The notes beneath the pieces are model-generated. The model saw only the letters and a list, made by a program, of their open reading frames with translations, had not been told where the DNA came from and made no database searches. A program made the translations under genes and the position numbers. Below, in pieces: positions 9,483-17,969 of a stretch of 64,000 nt of DNA. The first letter of the stretch is position 1; each line of letters opens with the position of its first letter. Source of the DNA: Fimousia sp045616445 (GTDB lineage Bacteria > Bacillota > Clostridia > Lachnospirales > Lachnospiraceae); contig JAZLGR010000018.1 in assembly GCA_045616445.1 (NCBI GenBank), positions 248,001 to 312,000 on the forward strand, in the 5' to 3' direction.

Positions 9483-9995
9483 ATGTGGTTAAGATGGATA
9501 ATATATGCAGTGTCTATTTTAATAAGCTTTCTTCTTCAGACTTCTGTATTCGAATTCTTAAAGCTTGCTGACACTGTACCGAATGTAATGCTGACATTGG
9601 TAGTCTGCATTGCATTGATGAGAGGCCGTAAAGAGGGTCTGCTGACAGGCTTTTTCTGTGGTCTTTTGATCGATCTCTTCTATGGAGATGTACTGGGCTG
9701 GTATGCCCTTTTATATACCGGAATTGGATACATCAACGGTTATTTCAACCACCGTTATTTTCAGGATGATGTTATTCTGCCGCTGGCTGTTCTCGGAGGG
9801 AATGCCCTGGTGTATGACATCCTCGTCTATATCTTTTTCTTCCTTCTTCGCGGAAGACTGGGATTTTTCTATTTCCTGATTCACATTATCCTTCCGGACG
9901 CAATTTATACTGCTATCTTTGCCATCGTGATGTACTATATTATGATGCATCTTCTTGGCTGGCTGGCAGACTTTGAAGAGAAAGGAGTTCTGTGA
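9483..9995 (+). CDS. mreD: Rod shape-determining protein MreD
   Basis: Small integral membrane partner of MreC. 170 residues with about five hydrophobic helices (for example WIIYAVSILISFLLQ and VMLTLVVCIALM) and the typical GLLTGFFCGLLIDLFYG segment. Starts three bases after the mreC stop and its stop TGA shares one base with the ATG of the next gene, pointing to translational coupling. Confidence 0.9.
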   Translation: MWLRWIIYAVSILISFLLQTSVFEFLKLADTVPNVMLTLVVCIALMRGRKEGLLTGFFCGLLIDLFYGDVLGWYALLYTGIGYINGYFNHRYFQDDVILPLAVLGGNALVYDILVYIFFFLLRGRLGFFYFLIHIILPDAIYTAIFAIVMYYIMMHLLGWLADFEEKGVL

Positions 9996-12910
9996 TGAGT
10001 CGAAGAATGAGAGAAAAGATCGTAGAATTCGTGGAAGACAACAGACTCCTGGTTTTGACTGCCTTCGCAGGAGTTCTCTTTGTGATTCTGATTTCCAGAT
10101 TGTTTGTCCTTCAGATTATTCAGGGCAAGGAGCATATGCAGAATTTTGCTTATAAGATTCAGAAGACGATCACAAAGAACGGCATTCGAGGCAATATCTA
10201 CGATGTGAATGGCAAGCTCATTGCCTATAATAAACTGGCCTATACAGTAACATTTACCAATGATTCCGCATTCTCCACATTGGCAAGACAGAATGAGACA
10301 ACAGAGAATGAAGAAAAGAATAAGGTACTTTATAAGGTCATCAAGATTATTGAAGCCAATGGCGACCACATTACCACCGATTTTCCAGTGAAGCGAATCG
10401 GAAAAGGTAAATTCAAGTTTACCATCAGTGGTTCAGAGCTTCAGACATTTCTTCGCAACTCCTATGGAATCGGCAACGATGTCACAGGACTTACGAAGGA
10501 ACAGAAGATATTAAGACAGCAGCAGTTGGAATCCACTGCCAAAGATGTATTTGAATTTTTCAAGAATGGTACTGGGGGAAGTCCGGGATCTGGCAAGATG
10601 TTTGATATTTCAGATGAATATTCTGAGAAAGATGCATTGAAGATCATGGCTATCCGTTATCAGATCTATCTAAGCCGTTTCTCCCAGTATAAGAAGGTAA
10701 CCATTGCCTCTGAAATCAGTGACAAAAGTATTGCTGCCATTGAAGAAAGAGGAGACGAACTGATTGGTATCTCCATCTCCAAGGAGACGCTGCGTTCCTA
10801 TAACTTTGGGGAATCCATGGGTCAGGTTGTCGGCTATACCGGCGCAGTATCCGATGATGAGTTAGATGAATACAATCAGGGTAAGAACGAGAAGGATAAA
10901 GACTACTACACCTCCAATGATGTGGTAGGAAAAGCGGGAATCGAGAAGATCTATGAAACCAATCTCCACGGTAACAGCGGTAGTGAAACTGTGCTGGTAG
11001 ATAAGATTGGTAAGATTTTAGAGCATACCGATGAAGTGGCAGTTGGTACCGGGAATGATGTACACTTAAGTATCGACGCAGAACTTCAGCAGTATTGCTA
11101 TGAGCTGTTGGAAAGTAAGTTGGCAGGTATTATTCTGTCTAAGATGACAACTGCAGACAGCTCTGGTAACCGAAGCGATAATATTCGTATCCCGATCAAG
11201 AATCTTTATTATTCGCTGATTAAGAATAAGGTAATCGACATTGCTGATTTAGATAGTGATGAGGCAACTTCCTATGAGAAGAGCATCTACAAACAGATTA
11301 CCCGTTATAAAAAAGGAAAGCTTTCCTCGATCAAGAGGGACCTGCTCAATTCCACAGTACCTCATAATGACTTGTCCAAGCAAAAGAAAGCCTATGACAA
11401 TTACATTTACAGTATGCTTGGCAGTAACAAGGTATTATTAAGCAGCTCCATTGATACGAAGGATGATATCTATAAAAAGTGGAAGAGCGGCAAGATCAGC
11501 TTAGGAGAATTCCTGCGCTATGCCATCAATAAAGAATGGATCGAAACCTCCGGTTTTGATATCGCATCTTCCTACTACAATACAGACCAGATTTTTGAAG
11601 CCCTCGCGAACTATATCGTGGGAGAATTAAAGAAAGATTCTGATTTTGACTCACTTGTATGTGAATATATGATCAAATCCGGCAATCTTTCTGGCAAATC
11701 TGTCTGCCTCTTATTATACGAACAGGGCGTATTAAGCAAGAAGAAGGATGCTGACTACAACAGTCTAAAATCCGGAAGTTTAAGTGCTTACAGCTTTATT
11801 CGTAAGAAGATTTCCAACAGGGAAATCACAGCTGCCCAGCTTGGACTTGATCCATGCTCCGGCGCAGTTATTATCACCGATGTAAAAACCGGTAAGATCA
11901 AGGCTTTTGTAAGTTATCCAAGTTATGATTCCAACAAGCTTGCCAACGTCATCGACGGCGATTACTACAGCAAGTTAGTAAGCAATGAATCAAAACCGCT
12001 TTACAACAGAGCCTTAAATCACAAGACCGCTCCAGGTTCCACCTTCAAACCGCTTTCTGCCATTGCAGGGCTCAATGAAGGTGTCATCAGCAGTGGCACA
12101 ATCATCAAGTGTACCGGTATTTTCAATAAGATTACACCACCTGCAAAATGCTGGGTATATCCAAACAGTCATAAGAACGAAACCGTATCCAAGGCGATCA
12201 CAAACTCCTGTAATGTCTTCTTCTATGAAGTGGGCCATCGCCTGGGAACAACATCATCCGGTAGCGTCAGTGACACACAGGGTCTGAAAGTCCTTGAAAA
12301 ATACGCAACCATGCTTGGCCTTAATAAGCTCTCCGGCGTGGAACTTCCGGAAAGTGAACCACACGTATCCGATGAATCCCTCGTTCGTTCCTATATCGGA
12401 CAGGGTACCAACAGTTACGCTCCGGTTCAGATTGCCAATTATGCAACAACCATTGCCAACAGTGGTACTGTATTTGACTTAAGTCTCATGGATTCCATCG
12501 TAAGCCCTAAGGGCAAGGTAGTGGAGAAGTTCCCAGTAAAAAAGGTAAGCAAGGTAAAATTAAACAGCGAAAGCTACTGGAATTATGTACATTCTGGTAT
12601 GTACGGTGTAGCTTACGATGAACATAAGGATATCTTTAAAGATCTTACCAATGTTAAAATTGCGGGTAAAACAGGTACTGCTCAGGAAGATAAGAAACGT
12701 CCAAACCATGCGCTCTTTATCTCCTACGGACCATATACCAGTCCGGAAATTGCAGTTACCGTAGTAATGCCATTTGCCTACACATCCTCCAATGCCGCCA
12801 ACGTGGCAAAGGATGTATACCAGTACTATTTTGGTACCAAGAAAGAAAAGGCAAAATTATTCAAACAGGTAGAACAGGCAGGACACGCAGTCAGCGGATC
12901 CAGCGATTAA
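9995..12910 (+). CDS. Class B penicillin-binding protein (PBP2-like) with a large insertion
   Basis: Monofunctional peptidoglycan transpeptidase, probably the elongation PBP working with the RodA protein of the same cluster. One transmembrane helix near residues 20-45, a dimerisation domain, then the transpeptidase domain with active-site Ser682 (STFKP), SxN in NSCNV and KTGTA with Lys892. At 971 residues it is much longer than usual. The excess is one block, roughly residues 375-615, lying between the SIDAELQQ helix and DPCSGAVIITD, positions that are adjacent in ordinary PBP2. The block is rich in K, S, D and Y with no motif I recognise. The ATG at 9995 is seven bases after AAAGGAG. Confidence 0.9.
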   Translation: MSRRMREKIVEFVEDNRLLVLTAFAGVLFVILISRLFVLQIIQGKEHMQNFAYKIQKTITKNGIRGNIYDVNGKLIAYNKLAYTVTFTNDSAFSTLARQNETTENEEKNKVLYKVIKIIEANGDHITTDFPVKRIGKGKFKFTISGSELQTFLRNSYGIGNDVTGLTKEQKILRQQQLESTAKDVFEFFKNGTGGSPGSGKMFDISDEYSEKDALKIMAIRYQIYLSRFSQYKKVTIASEISDKSIAAIEERGDELIGISISKETLRSYNFGESMGQVVGYTGAVSDDELDEYNQGKNEKDKDYYTSNDVVGKAGIEKIYETNLHGNSGSETVLVDKIGKILEHTDEVAVGTGNDVHLSIDAELQQYCYELLESKLAGIILSKMTTADSSGNRSDNIRIPIKNLYYSLIKNKVIDIADLDSDEATSYEKSIYKQITRYKKGKLSSIKRDLLNSTVPHNDLSKQKKAYDNYIYSMLGSNKVLLSSSIDTKDDIYKKWKSGKISLGEFLRYAINKEWIETSGFDIASSYYNTDQIFEALANYIVGELKKDSDFDSLVCEYMIKSGNLSGKSVCLLLYEQGVLSKKKDADYNSLKSGSLSAYSFIRKKISNREITAAQLGLDPCSGAVIITDVKTGKIKAFVSYPSYDSNKLANVIDGDYYSKLVSNESKPLYNRALNHKTAPGSTFKPLSAIAGLNEGVISSGTIIKCTGIFNKITPPAKCWVYPNSHKNETVSKAITNSCNVFFYEVGHRLGTTSSGSVSDTQGLKVLEKYATMLGLNKLSGVELPESEPHVSDESLVRSYIGQGTNSYAPVQIANYATTIANSGTVFDLSLMDSIVSPKGKVVEKFPVKKVSKVKLNSESYWNYVHSGMYGVAYDEHKDIFKDLTNVKIAGKTGTAQEDKKRPNHALFISYGPYTSPEIAVTVVMPFAYTSSNAANVAKDVYQYYFGTKKEKAKLFKQVEQAGHAVSGSSD

Positions 12911-12937
12911 ACAATAGAGTGTGAAAGAGGGATTGAC

Positions 12938-13705
12938 ATGAAACAGTCTGTTTTAATTAAGGGGAATAAGGTTGGATTGACATTATATCTCAATCCGGAA
13001 GAAACCTTTGAAGATTTATATAATCTGACCATTGAGAAATTTCAGGCATCCTCCTCTTTTTTCCAGTTTCCAAAACCGATTGCCATCCGATTCGAAGGCA
13101 AAAGCTTAGATCCGGAGCAGATCAATCAGATGCTTAAGGGCATCGCATCTGTAACCTCTCTTCAGGTAGGGTATGTCATGATCGAAGATACGTTGCTTGA
13201 GACAAAGATGCAGCAGATGTTAGAGGAAAAGAAGAAAAAAGAAGAAGAGGCTCGTGTGGAAAAGGCAAGACTCATGGCAATTGAAGCCAAAAACCGTGAG
13301 CTTCAGGCGCAGCAGGACGGACTTTTCCATAAAGGAACCTTACGATCCGGGCAGAGCATCGAAAGTGATAACAGTGTGATCATCTTAGGCGATGTGAATC
13401 CGGGTGCTACCGTAAGTTCCAAGAAGAATGTGGTTATTTTCGGTGCGTTAAAGGGATATGCATATGCAGGAACCGCAGGAGATGACCATGCATTTATCAT
13501 TGCAATGGAGATGGAACCAATGCAGATTCGTATTGGCAGCAAGATTGCAAGAAAAGCAGACGAAGAGGAAGAAAAGAAGCGTTCTCTTCTGAAGAAAAAG
13601 AAAAAGGCAGAAGTGTCCAAAGAACCACAGATGGCATTTGTGGAGGATGGACAAATCTATATCGAACCTATTTCAAAGACATTAATTCATGATATTTTAG
13701 TATAA
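12938..13705 (+). CDS. minC: Septum site-determining protein MinC
   Basis: Inhibitor of FtsZ assembly that, bound to MinD, blocks division away from midcell. The N-terminal domain (about 1-85) is followed by a charged helical linker (EEKKKKEEEARVEKARL) and the beta-helix C-terminal domain (about 125-200; GTLRSGQSIESDNSVIILGDVNPGA is the conserved region). A lysine and glutamate rich tail of about 50 residues follows, ending IEPISKTLIHDILV. First of the contiguous minC-minD-minE set. Confidence 0.93.
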   Translation: MKQSVLIKGNKVGLTLYLNPEETFEDLYNLTIEKFQASSSFFQFPKPIAIRFEGKSLDPEQINQMLKGIASVTSLQVGYVMIEDTLLETKMQQMLEEKKKKEEEARVEKARLMAIEAKNRELQAQQDGLFHKGTLRSGQSIESDNSVIILGDVNPGATVSSKKNVVIFGALKGYAYAGTAGDDHAFIIAMEMEPMQIRIGSKIARKADEEEEKKRSLLKKKKKAEVSKEPQMAFVEDGQIYIEPISKTLIHDILV

Positions 13706-13721
13706 AAGCGGAGGATTGAAA

Positions 13722-14507
13722 ATGAGCGAAGTAATTGTAGTGACATCAGGAAAGGGTGGCGTTGGTAAGACAACATCATCTGCAAATATTGGTACAGGTT
13801 TAGCACAGTTAGGATACAGTGTTGTGTTAATCGATACAGATATCGGATTACGTAACCTTGACGTGGTTATGGGTCTTGAAAACCGTATTGTATACAACTT
13901 AGTAGACGTAGTAGAAGGAAACTGCCGTATCAAACAGGCATTGATCAAAGATAAGAAATATCCAAATCTCTTCCTTTTACCATCTGCACAGACAAGAGAT
14001 AAGACAAGTGTATCCCCAGAACAGATGAAGAATTTAACAGATGAATTAAGACAGGAATTTGATTATATCATCTTAGACTGTCCAGCTGGTATTGAACAGG
14101 GCTTTAAGAATGCCATTGCAGGCGCAGACCGTGCCCTCATCGTTACAACACCAGAAGTATCTGCGATTCGTGACGCAGACAGAATCATCGGTTTATTAGA
14201 AGCCAACGAAATTGGACGCATCGATCTGATCATCAACCGTATCCGTATGGACATGGTAAAACGTGGTGATATGTTATCCAAGGAAGATGTCATCGATATT
14301 CTTGCAATCGACTTAATCGGTATCGTACCAGACGATGAGAATATCGTTGTATCCACAAACCAGGGTGAACCATTAGTTGGTTCCGGTGCACTTGCAGGCA
14401 AAGCATATGCAAATATCTGTAAGAGAATCATTGGAGAAGAAGTACCATTTATGGAATTTCCTACAGAAGGATTCTTTGCAAGATTAATGAAAGCATTCAG
14501 AGGATAG
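13722..14507 (+). CDS. minD: Septum site-determining ATPase MinD
   Basis: Deviant Walker A ATPase that binds the membrane and recruits MinC; MinE stimulates its ATPase. The signature SGKGGVGKTT lies near residues 9-18, with the DTDIGLRNLD and LDCPAGIEQGF motifs, and the C-terminal amphipathic membrane-targeting helix FFARLMKAFRG. 261 residues. The ATG at 13722 is preferred over an in-frame TTG at 13716 because GGAGGA is eight to ten bases before it. Codon use is richer in host-preferred codons than in its neighbours. Confidence 0.97.
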   Translation: MSEVIVVTSGKGGVGKTTSSANIGTGLAQLGYSVVLIDTDIGLRNLDVVMGLENRIVYNLVDVVEGNCRIKQALIKDKKYPNLFLLPSAQTRDKTSVSPEQMKNLTDELRQEFDYIILDCPAGIEQGFKNAIAGADRALIVTTPEVSAIRDADRIIGLLEANEIGRIDLIINRIRMDMVKRGDMLSKEDVIDILAIDLIGIVPDDENIVVSTNQGEPLVGSGALAGKAYANICKRIIGEEVPFMEFPTEGFFARLMKAFRG

Positions 14508-14521
14508 AAGGGGGAAGAACA

Positions 14522-14794
14522 ATGGGATTATTTGACAGCTTTTTCAAGAAAAAAAGTTCAAGTGAAGTGGCAAAAGACCGCTTAAAATTTGTTTTGGTTT
14601 CTGACAGAACCACATGTTCTCCTGAAATTATGGAAAGAATCAAGAATGATATCATCGAAGTATTAAATCGTTATGTGGAAATCGATCAGTCTGGCCTTGA
14701 TATCCAGATTACACAGACAGAAACAGAGGAAGGCAGTGGCAAGAGAGTTCCAGCTCTTTATGCGAACATTCCAATCATCAAAGTTAAAAAATAA
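14522..14794 (+). CDS. minE: Cell division topological specificity factor MinE
   Basis: 90-residue partner that stimulates MinD and drives its oscillation or relocation. The start MGLFDSFFKKKSSSEVAKDRLK has the membrane-binding amphipathic N-terminus and the MinD-binding region; the C-terminal half is the dimerisation domain. Presence of MinE means the Min system here is of the MinCDE type rather than DivIVA/MinJ alone. Confidence 0.95.
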   Translation: MGLFDSFFKKKSSSEVAKDRLKFVLVSDRTTCSPEIMERIKNDIIEVLNRYVEIDQSGLDIQITQTETEEGSGKRVPALYANIPIIKVKK

Positions 14795-14805
14795 GGTAGG
14801 TAATC

Positions 14806-15927
14806 ATGTTTCGCAAATATGATTTGAAGGATTTTAACTTCAAATTACTGCTCACTGTGTGGATTATCAGCGGCCTTGGCGTATTATTCATCAACAGCGC
14901 CAACGCGAGCTTTACCAACAAGCAGTTATTCGGAGTAATCCTTTGCTCAGTGATCATGCTTTCACTGGCATTTATTGATTACAATTTCATATCGGACAAT
15001 CTGATCGTCATTTATGTACTGAATATTGTACTCCTGCTCCTCGTTTTGGTAGCAGGGAAGTCGGTAAATGGTGCCCAGAGATGGTTAGCCTTTGGTGGCT
15101 TTACGTTCCAGCCTTCGGAGACCTGTAAGATCACATTGATTCTTACCGCCTCCAAGTTTATCGCTGCCAACGAGGACAACTTAAATGACATCAAGACACT
15201 GGCCAAGCTTGCCGGTATTCTGATGATTCCGATGCTTTTGGTTGTGAAGGAACCAGATTTATCCACCACCCTTGACATTACCTTTATTCTCTGCGCAGTC
15301 ATCTTCGTCGGAGGAATCAGTGTACGTCTCATTGGCTGGTTAATGGCAATCGGTGCACCGCTGTTTGTCGCTTTTATCTGGTATATTCAGACACCTGGGC
15401 AGTTCTTATTAAAACCTTATCAGGTTACCCGTATTATGACATTCATTAATCCTGCCAAATATGCTTCTACCACGGCATATCAGACCAATAACTCCATTAT
15501 GGCCATTGGCTCCGGACAGTTATTTGGCAAGGGAATCAACTCCAATACCATCTCCGATGTTACGATTACCGTGCGAGACACCGGGCTGGTATCCGAACAG
15601 CAGACAGACTTTATCTTTTCTGTTATTGGAGAGGAATTCGGATTCATAGGAAGCATAATTGTTATTGGATTATTAGCCTTTTTAATGATACAATGTATAT
15701 TAGTAGCAAAGAGAGCCAATGATATGAATGGACGCTTGGTGGCGACGGGTGTTGCAGCACTGATTGGCTTCCAGTCCTTCATCAATATTGGGGTAGCAAC
15801 CGGTGCTTTACCGAATACCGGCGTGCCGCTTCCACTTATCAGCTACGGCTTAAGTTCCTGCCTGAATGTCATGATCGGCATGGGGCTGGTTCTCAATATA
15901 TCGCTACAAGGCAATCGATATTTATAA
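14806..15927 (+). CDS. rodA: SEDS-family glycosyltransferase, RodA-like
   Basis: Polytopic peptidoglycan polymerase of the RodA/FtsW/SpoVE family. 373 residues, about ten hydrophobic segments, with the family motifs NGAQRWLAFGGFTFQPSE, VKEPDLSTTL and the C-terminal PLISYGLSS. Position after mreC-mreD-PBP-minCDE suggests RodA, paired with the long PBP upstream; a second family member lies near 48.3 kb next to another PBP, so the assignment between RodA and FtsW is by context. Confidence 0.88.
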   Translation: MFRKYDLKDFNFKLLLTVWIISGLGVLFINSANASFTNKQLFGVILCSVIMLSLAFIDYNFISDNLIVIYVLNIVLLLLVLVAGKSVNGAQRWLAFGGFTFQPSETCKITLILTASKFIAANEDNLNDIKTLAKLAGILMIPMLLVVKEPDLSTTLDITFILCAVIFVGGISVRLIGWLMAIGAPLFVAFIWYIQTPGQFLLKPYQVTRIMTFINPAKYASTTAYQTNNSIMAIGSGQLFGKGINSNTISDVTITVRDTGLVSEQQTDFIFSVIGEEFGFIGSIIVIGLLAFLMIQCILVAKRANDMNGRLVATGVAALIGFQSFINIGVATGALPNTGVPLPLISYGLSSCLNVMIGMGLVLNISLQGNRYL

Positions 15928-15995
15928 CAGGATAAACAAACACTATATAAGAATACAATGAGACAATGGGTTGATAGAGAAACGGGGGAAAGACT

Positions 15996-16391
15996 ATGAA
16001 TATAGGATTAGTCGCACACGATACAAAGAAAGCATTGATGCAGAACCTCTGTATTGCTTATAGAGGCATTCTGGCAAGACATGAATTATTTGCCACAGAG
16101 ACAACAGGTTATCTGATCGAAGAAGTAACCAACCTTAATGTGCACAAGTACTTAGCGGGACATTTCGGGGGATCCCAGCAGTTAGGTGCCCAGATTGAGC
16201 ATAATCAGATTGATATGGTAATCTTTCTTCGCGATCCGGATGCAAAAACCAAAAAGGATAACAATGTATATAACGTTCTGGCACTTTGCGACAAACACAA
16301 CATTCCATTTGCCACCAACTTAGCAACAGCAGAGCTTTTGGTAATGGCACTTGACAGAGGTGACCTGGATTGGCGAGAAATGTACAAATAA
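15996..16391 (+). CDS. mgsA: Methylglyoxal synthase homologue with altered active site
   Basis: MgsA converts dihydroxyacetone phosphate to methylglyoxal and phosphate. The 131-residue protein aligns without gaps to the E. coli enzyme in the core (offset 11). Retained: His8, Lys12, the phosphate-binding Thr34, Thr36, Thr37, and Asp80 (E. coli Asp91). Changed: Ser60 replaces the catalytic base Asp71 (GGSQQ instead of GGDQQ), Asn90 replaces Asp101, Lys87 replaces His98, and Glu35 replaces Gly46. The fold is clear but the reaction is doubtful. It lies between the rodA gene and a DD-carboxypeptidase gene. Confidence 0.85.
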   Translation: MNIGLVAHDTKKALMQNLCIAYRGILARHELFATETTGYLIEEVTNLNVHKYLAGHFGGSQQLGAQIEHNQIDMVIFLRDPDAKTKKDNNVYNVLALCDKHNIPFATNLATAELLVMALDRGDLDWREMYK

Positions 16392-16393
16392 GA

Positions 16394-17356
16394 ATGAAAA
16401 TCGCTTCACTGATTCTTACAGTGGTACTATGTGGTTCCATGCTCTGTCCGATTCCAGTTCGCGCAGCTTCCGGATATCAAGATCACTTTGCGGATTCCAT
16501 GATGAAGATGCTGAAAAAGCATTATGGAACCAGCTTAGATGGATTGGGAACCAATGCAGCATTACTGACTCCTGACAAGGATCATACCTTTAAGGGAGAT
16601 GTGGACAGTGCGCTGCTCATCGATGCAACACATAATAAGGTGATTGCATCCCAGGATGGGTTAAAAAAGGTGTATCCAGCCAGTACCACCAAGGTGTTGA
16701 CTGCGCTGATCACATTAGAGAACTGTGAACTGTCAGAAACAGTGAAATTAAAAAAGAATATCAAGTTCCACGAAAGTGGAGTTGTAGCAGTAGGATTCAG
16801 AAAAGGTGATGTGGTTAAGATTGAAGGTCTGCTGAATGCCCTTTTGATCGAATCTGCCAACGATGCAGCTGTTGCATTGGCAGATTATATTGCAGGATCT
16901 GAGAAGGCGTTTGCAAAGATGATGAATCAGCGCGCGAAGGAGCTGGGGGCAACCCACTGCAATTTCGTGACCTCCAACGGGCTTCATGAAAACAATCATT
17001 ACATCACAGCCTACGACATGTATCTGATCTTTAAGGAAGCAATCAAATATGATGCCTTCTTAAATATCTGTAAAAAAGCGAATTATACTTTAAATTATGA
17101 AACAGCGGCTGGTATCCCATGGAGCATTCCGATGGATACGACAAACCACTATATTTCTGGTGAATATAGTCTGCCAGACGACATTTTCATGATCGGTGGT
17201 AAGACTGGAACAACCAGTCAGGCAGGCTCCTGTCTGGTCATTCTGACAAAGGACAGCAAGGAGAATGAGTATATTTCCCTTGTGTACGGTGGGAATACAA
17301 AAGATGTGCTTTATCACACGATGACGGACTTATTGGAAAAAAGTCATAAAAAATAG
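16394..17356 (+). CDS. D-alanyl-D-alanine carboxypeptidase (DacF-like PBP)
   Basis: Low-molecular-weight PBP of the S11 peptidase family that trims the terminal D-Ala of peptidoglycan stem peptides. A signal peptide is clear (MKIASLILTVVLCGSML...VRAAS). Motifs: STTK with the active serine, SAND as SxN, and GGKTGTTSQAG. 320 residues, without the usual C-terminal beta-rich PBP5_C domain and anchor, so it may be a short secreted form. The ATG at 16394 is two bases after the mgsA stop; a ribosome site is weak there, so translation is probably coupled. Confidence 0.9.
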   Translation: MKIASLILTVVLCGSMLCPIPVRAASGYQDHFADSMMKMLKKHYGTSLDGLGTNAALLTPDKDHTFKGDVDSALLIDATHNKVIASQDGLKKVYPASTTKVLTALITLENCELSETVKLKKNIKFHESGVVAVGFRKGDVVKIEGLLNALLIESANDAAVALADYIAGSEKAFAKMMNQRAKELGATHCNFVTSNGLHENNHYITAYDMYLIFKEAIKYDAFLNICKKANYTLNYETAAGIPWSIPMDTTNHYISGEYSLPDDIFMIGGKTGTTSQAGSCLVILTKDSKENEYISLVYGGNTKDVLYHTMTDLLEKSHKK

Positions 17357-17385
17357 TTGTTATTTTTAGGGTATTATTATACAAT
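17357..17385 (+). promoter_or_regulatory. Promoter for the small P-loop gene
   Basis: TTGTTA at 17357-17362 and TACAAT at 17380-17385 with a 17-base spacer, in a very AT-rich stretch just after the carboxypeptidase stop. Confidence 0.5.
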
Positions 17386-17421
17386 ATATATAATAAAATA
17401 TCTTTCTAAGGAGGAGATAAT

Positions 17422-17850
17422 ATGGTCGAAATTATTTCAGGCGTTAAAGGAAAAGGAAAAACAAAAGTCTTAATCGAAAAGGTTAATGCAGCTGCTAAGG
17501 TTGCTGAAGGTAATATCGTTTATATCGATAAGAACAATAAAAAGATGTACGAATTAAATAGAGAAATTCGTTTCATCGTTTCTCCAGAATATGGAATCAA
17601 AAACACAGATATGTTCCTTGGTTTCTTATGTGGAATCTTATCTCAGAACTATGATATTGAAACAATCTATTTAGAAAGTTTCCTTACTATTGCTAATATC
17701 GATGAAAGTGATGACGCTGCTGTTGAAGCTGCTGTAGAAGCAATCGAAACTATTTCCAAAGATTTCGAAGTTGACTTCGTAATCAGTGCTTCCCGCGATA
17801 AAGCTGACATGCCAGAAAGCATCCAGGGACTCGTTACTGTAGCATTATAA
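17422..17850 (+). CDS. Small P-loop protein of unknown function
   Basis: I do not recognise a characterised family. The 142-residue protein starts with a beta strand and a Walker A-like loop (G7 to T14, GVKGKGKT), so nucleotide binding is likely. A Walker B Asp is not evident; the late strand DFVISAS is the nearest candidate. The middle is hydrophobic (DMFLGFLCGILSQNYD) but no membrane helix is convincing. The gene stands alone, with its own promoter, a strong ribosome site (AAGGAGGAGA) and its own terminator, and uses codons like those of the highly expressed genes here. Relatives of this kind in gut clostridia are sometimes labelled PilT, for which I see no support. Confidence 0.8.
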   Translation: MVEIISGVKGKGKTKVLIEKVNAAAKVAEGNIVYIDKNNKKMYELNREIRFIVSPEYGIKNTDMFLGFLCGILSQNYDIETIYLESFLTIANIDESDDAAVEAAVEAIETISKDFEVDFVISASRDKADMPESIQGLVTVAL

Positions 17851-17864
17851 GAACAAGACATTAG

Positions 17865-17896
17865 GAACTGTCACTTTAATAGTGGCAGTTCTTTTT
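17865..17896 (+). terminator. Terminator of the small P-loop gene
   Basis: Stem GAACTGTCACT / AGTGGCAGTTC (one G-T pair) with loop TTAAT and five T. Confidence 0.88.
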
Positions 17897-17969
17897 AAGT
17901 GCAAGGATATATCTATACAGTTAAGTATTGCCTTCCGGGAGGATGCCCACTTGCGCGAAAGGAGAACGT

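Noticed and set aside
14806..15927. RodA-like and FtsW-like genes as a recent duplication
   Set aside because: They differ in length, N-terminus and partner PBP, so they are old paralogues of the SEDS family.
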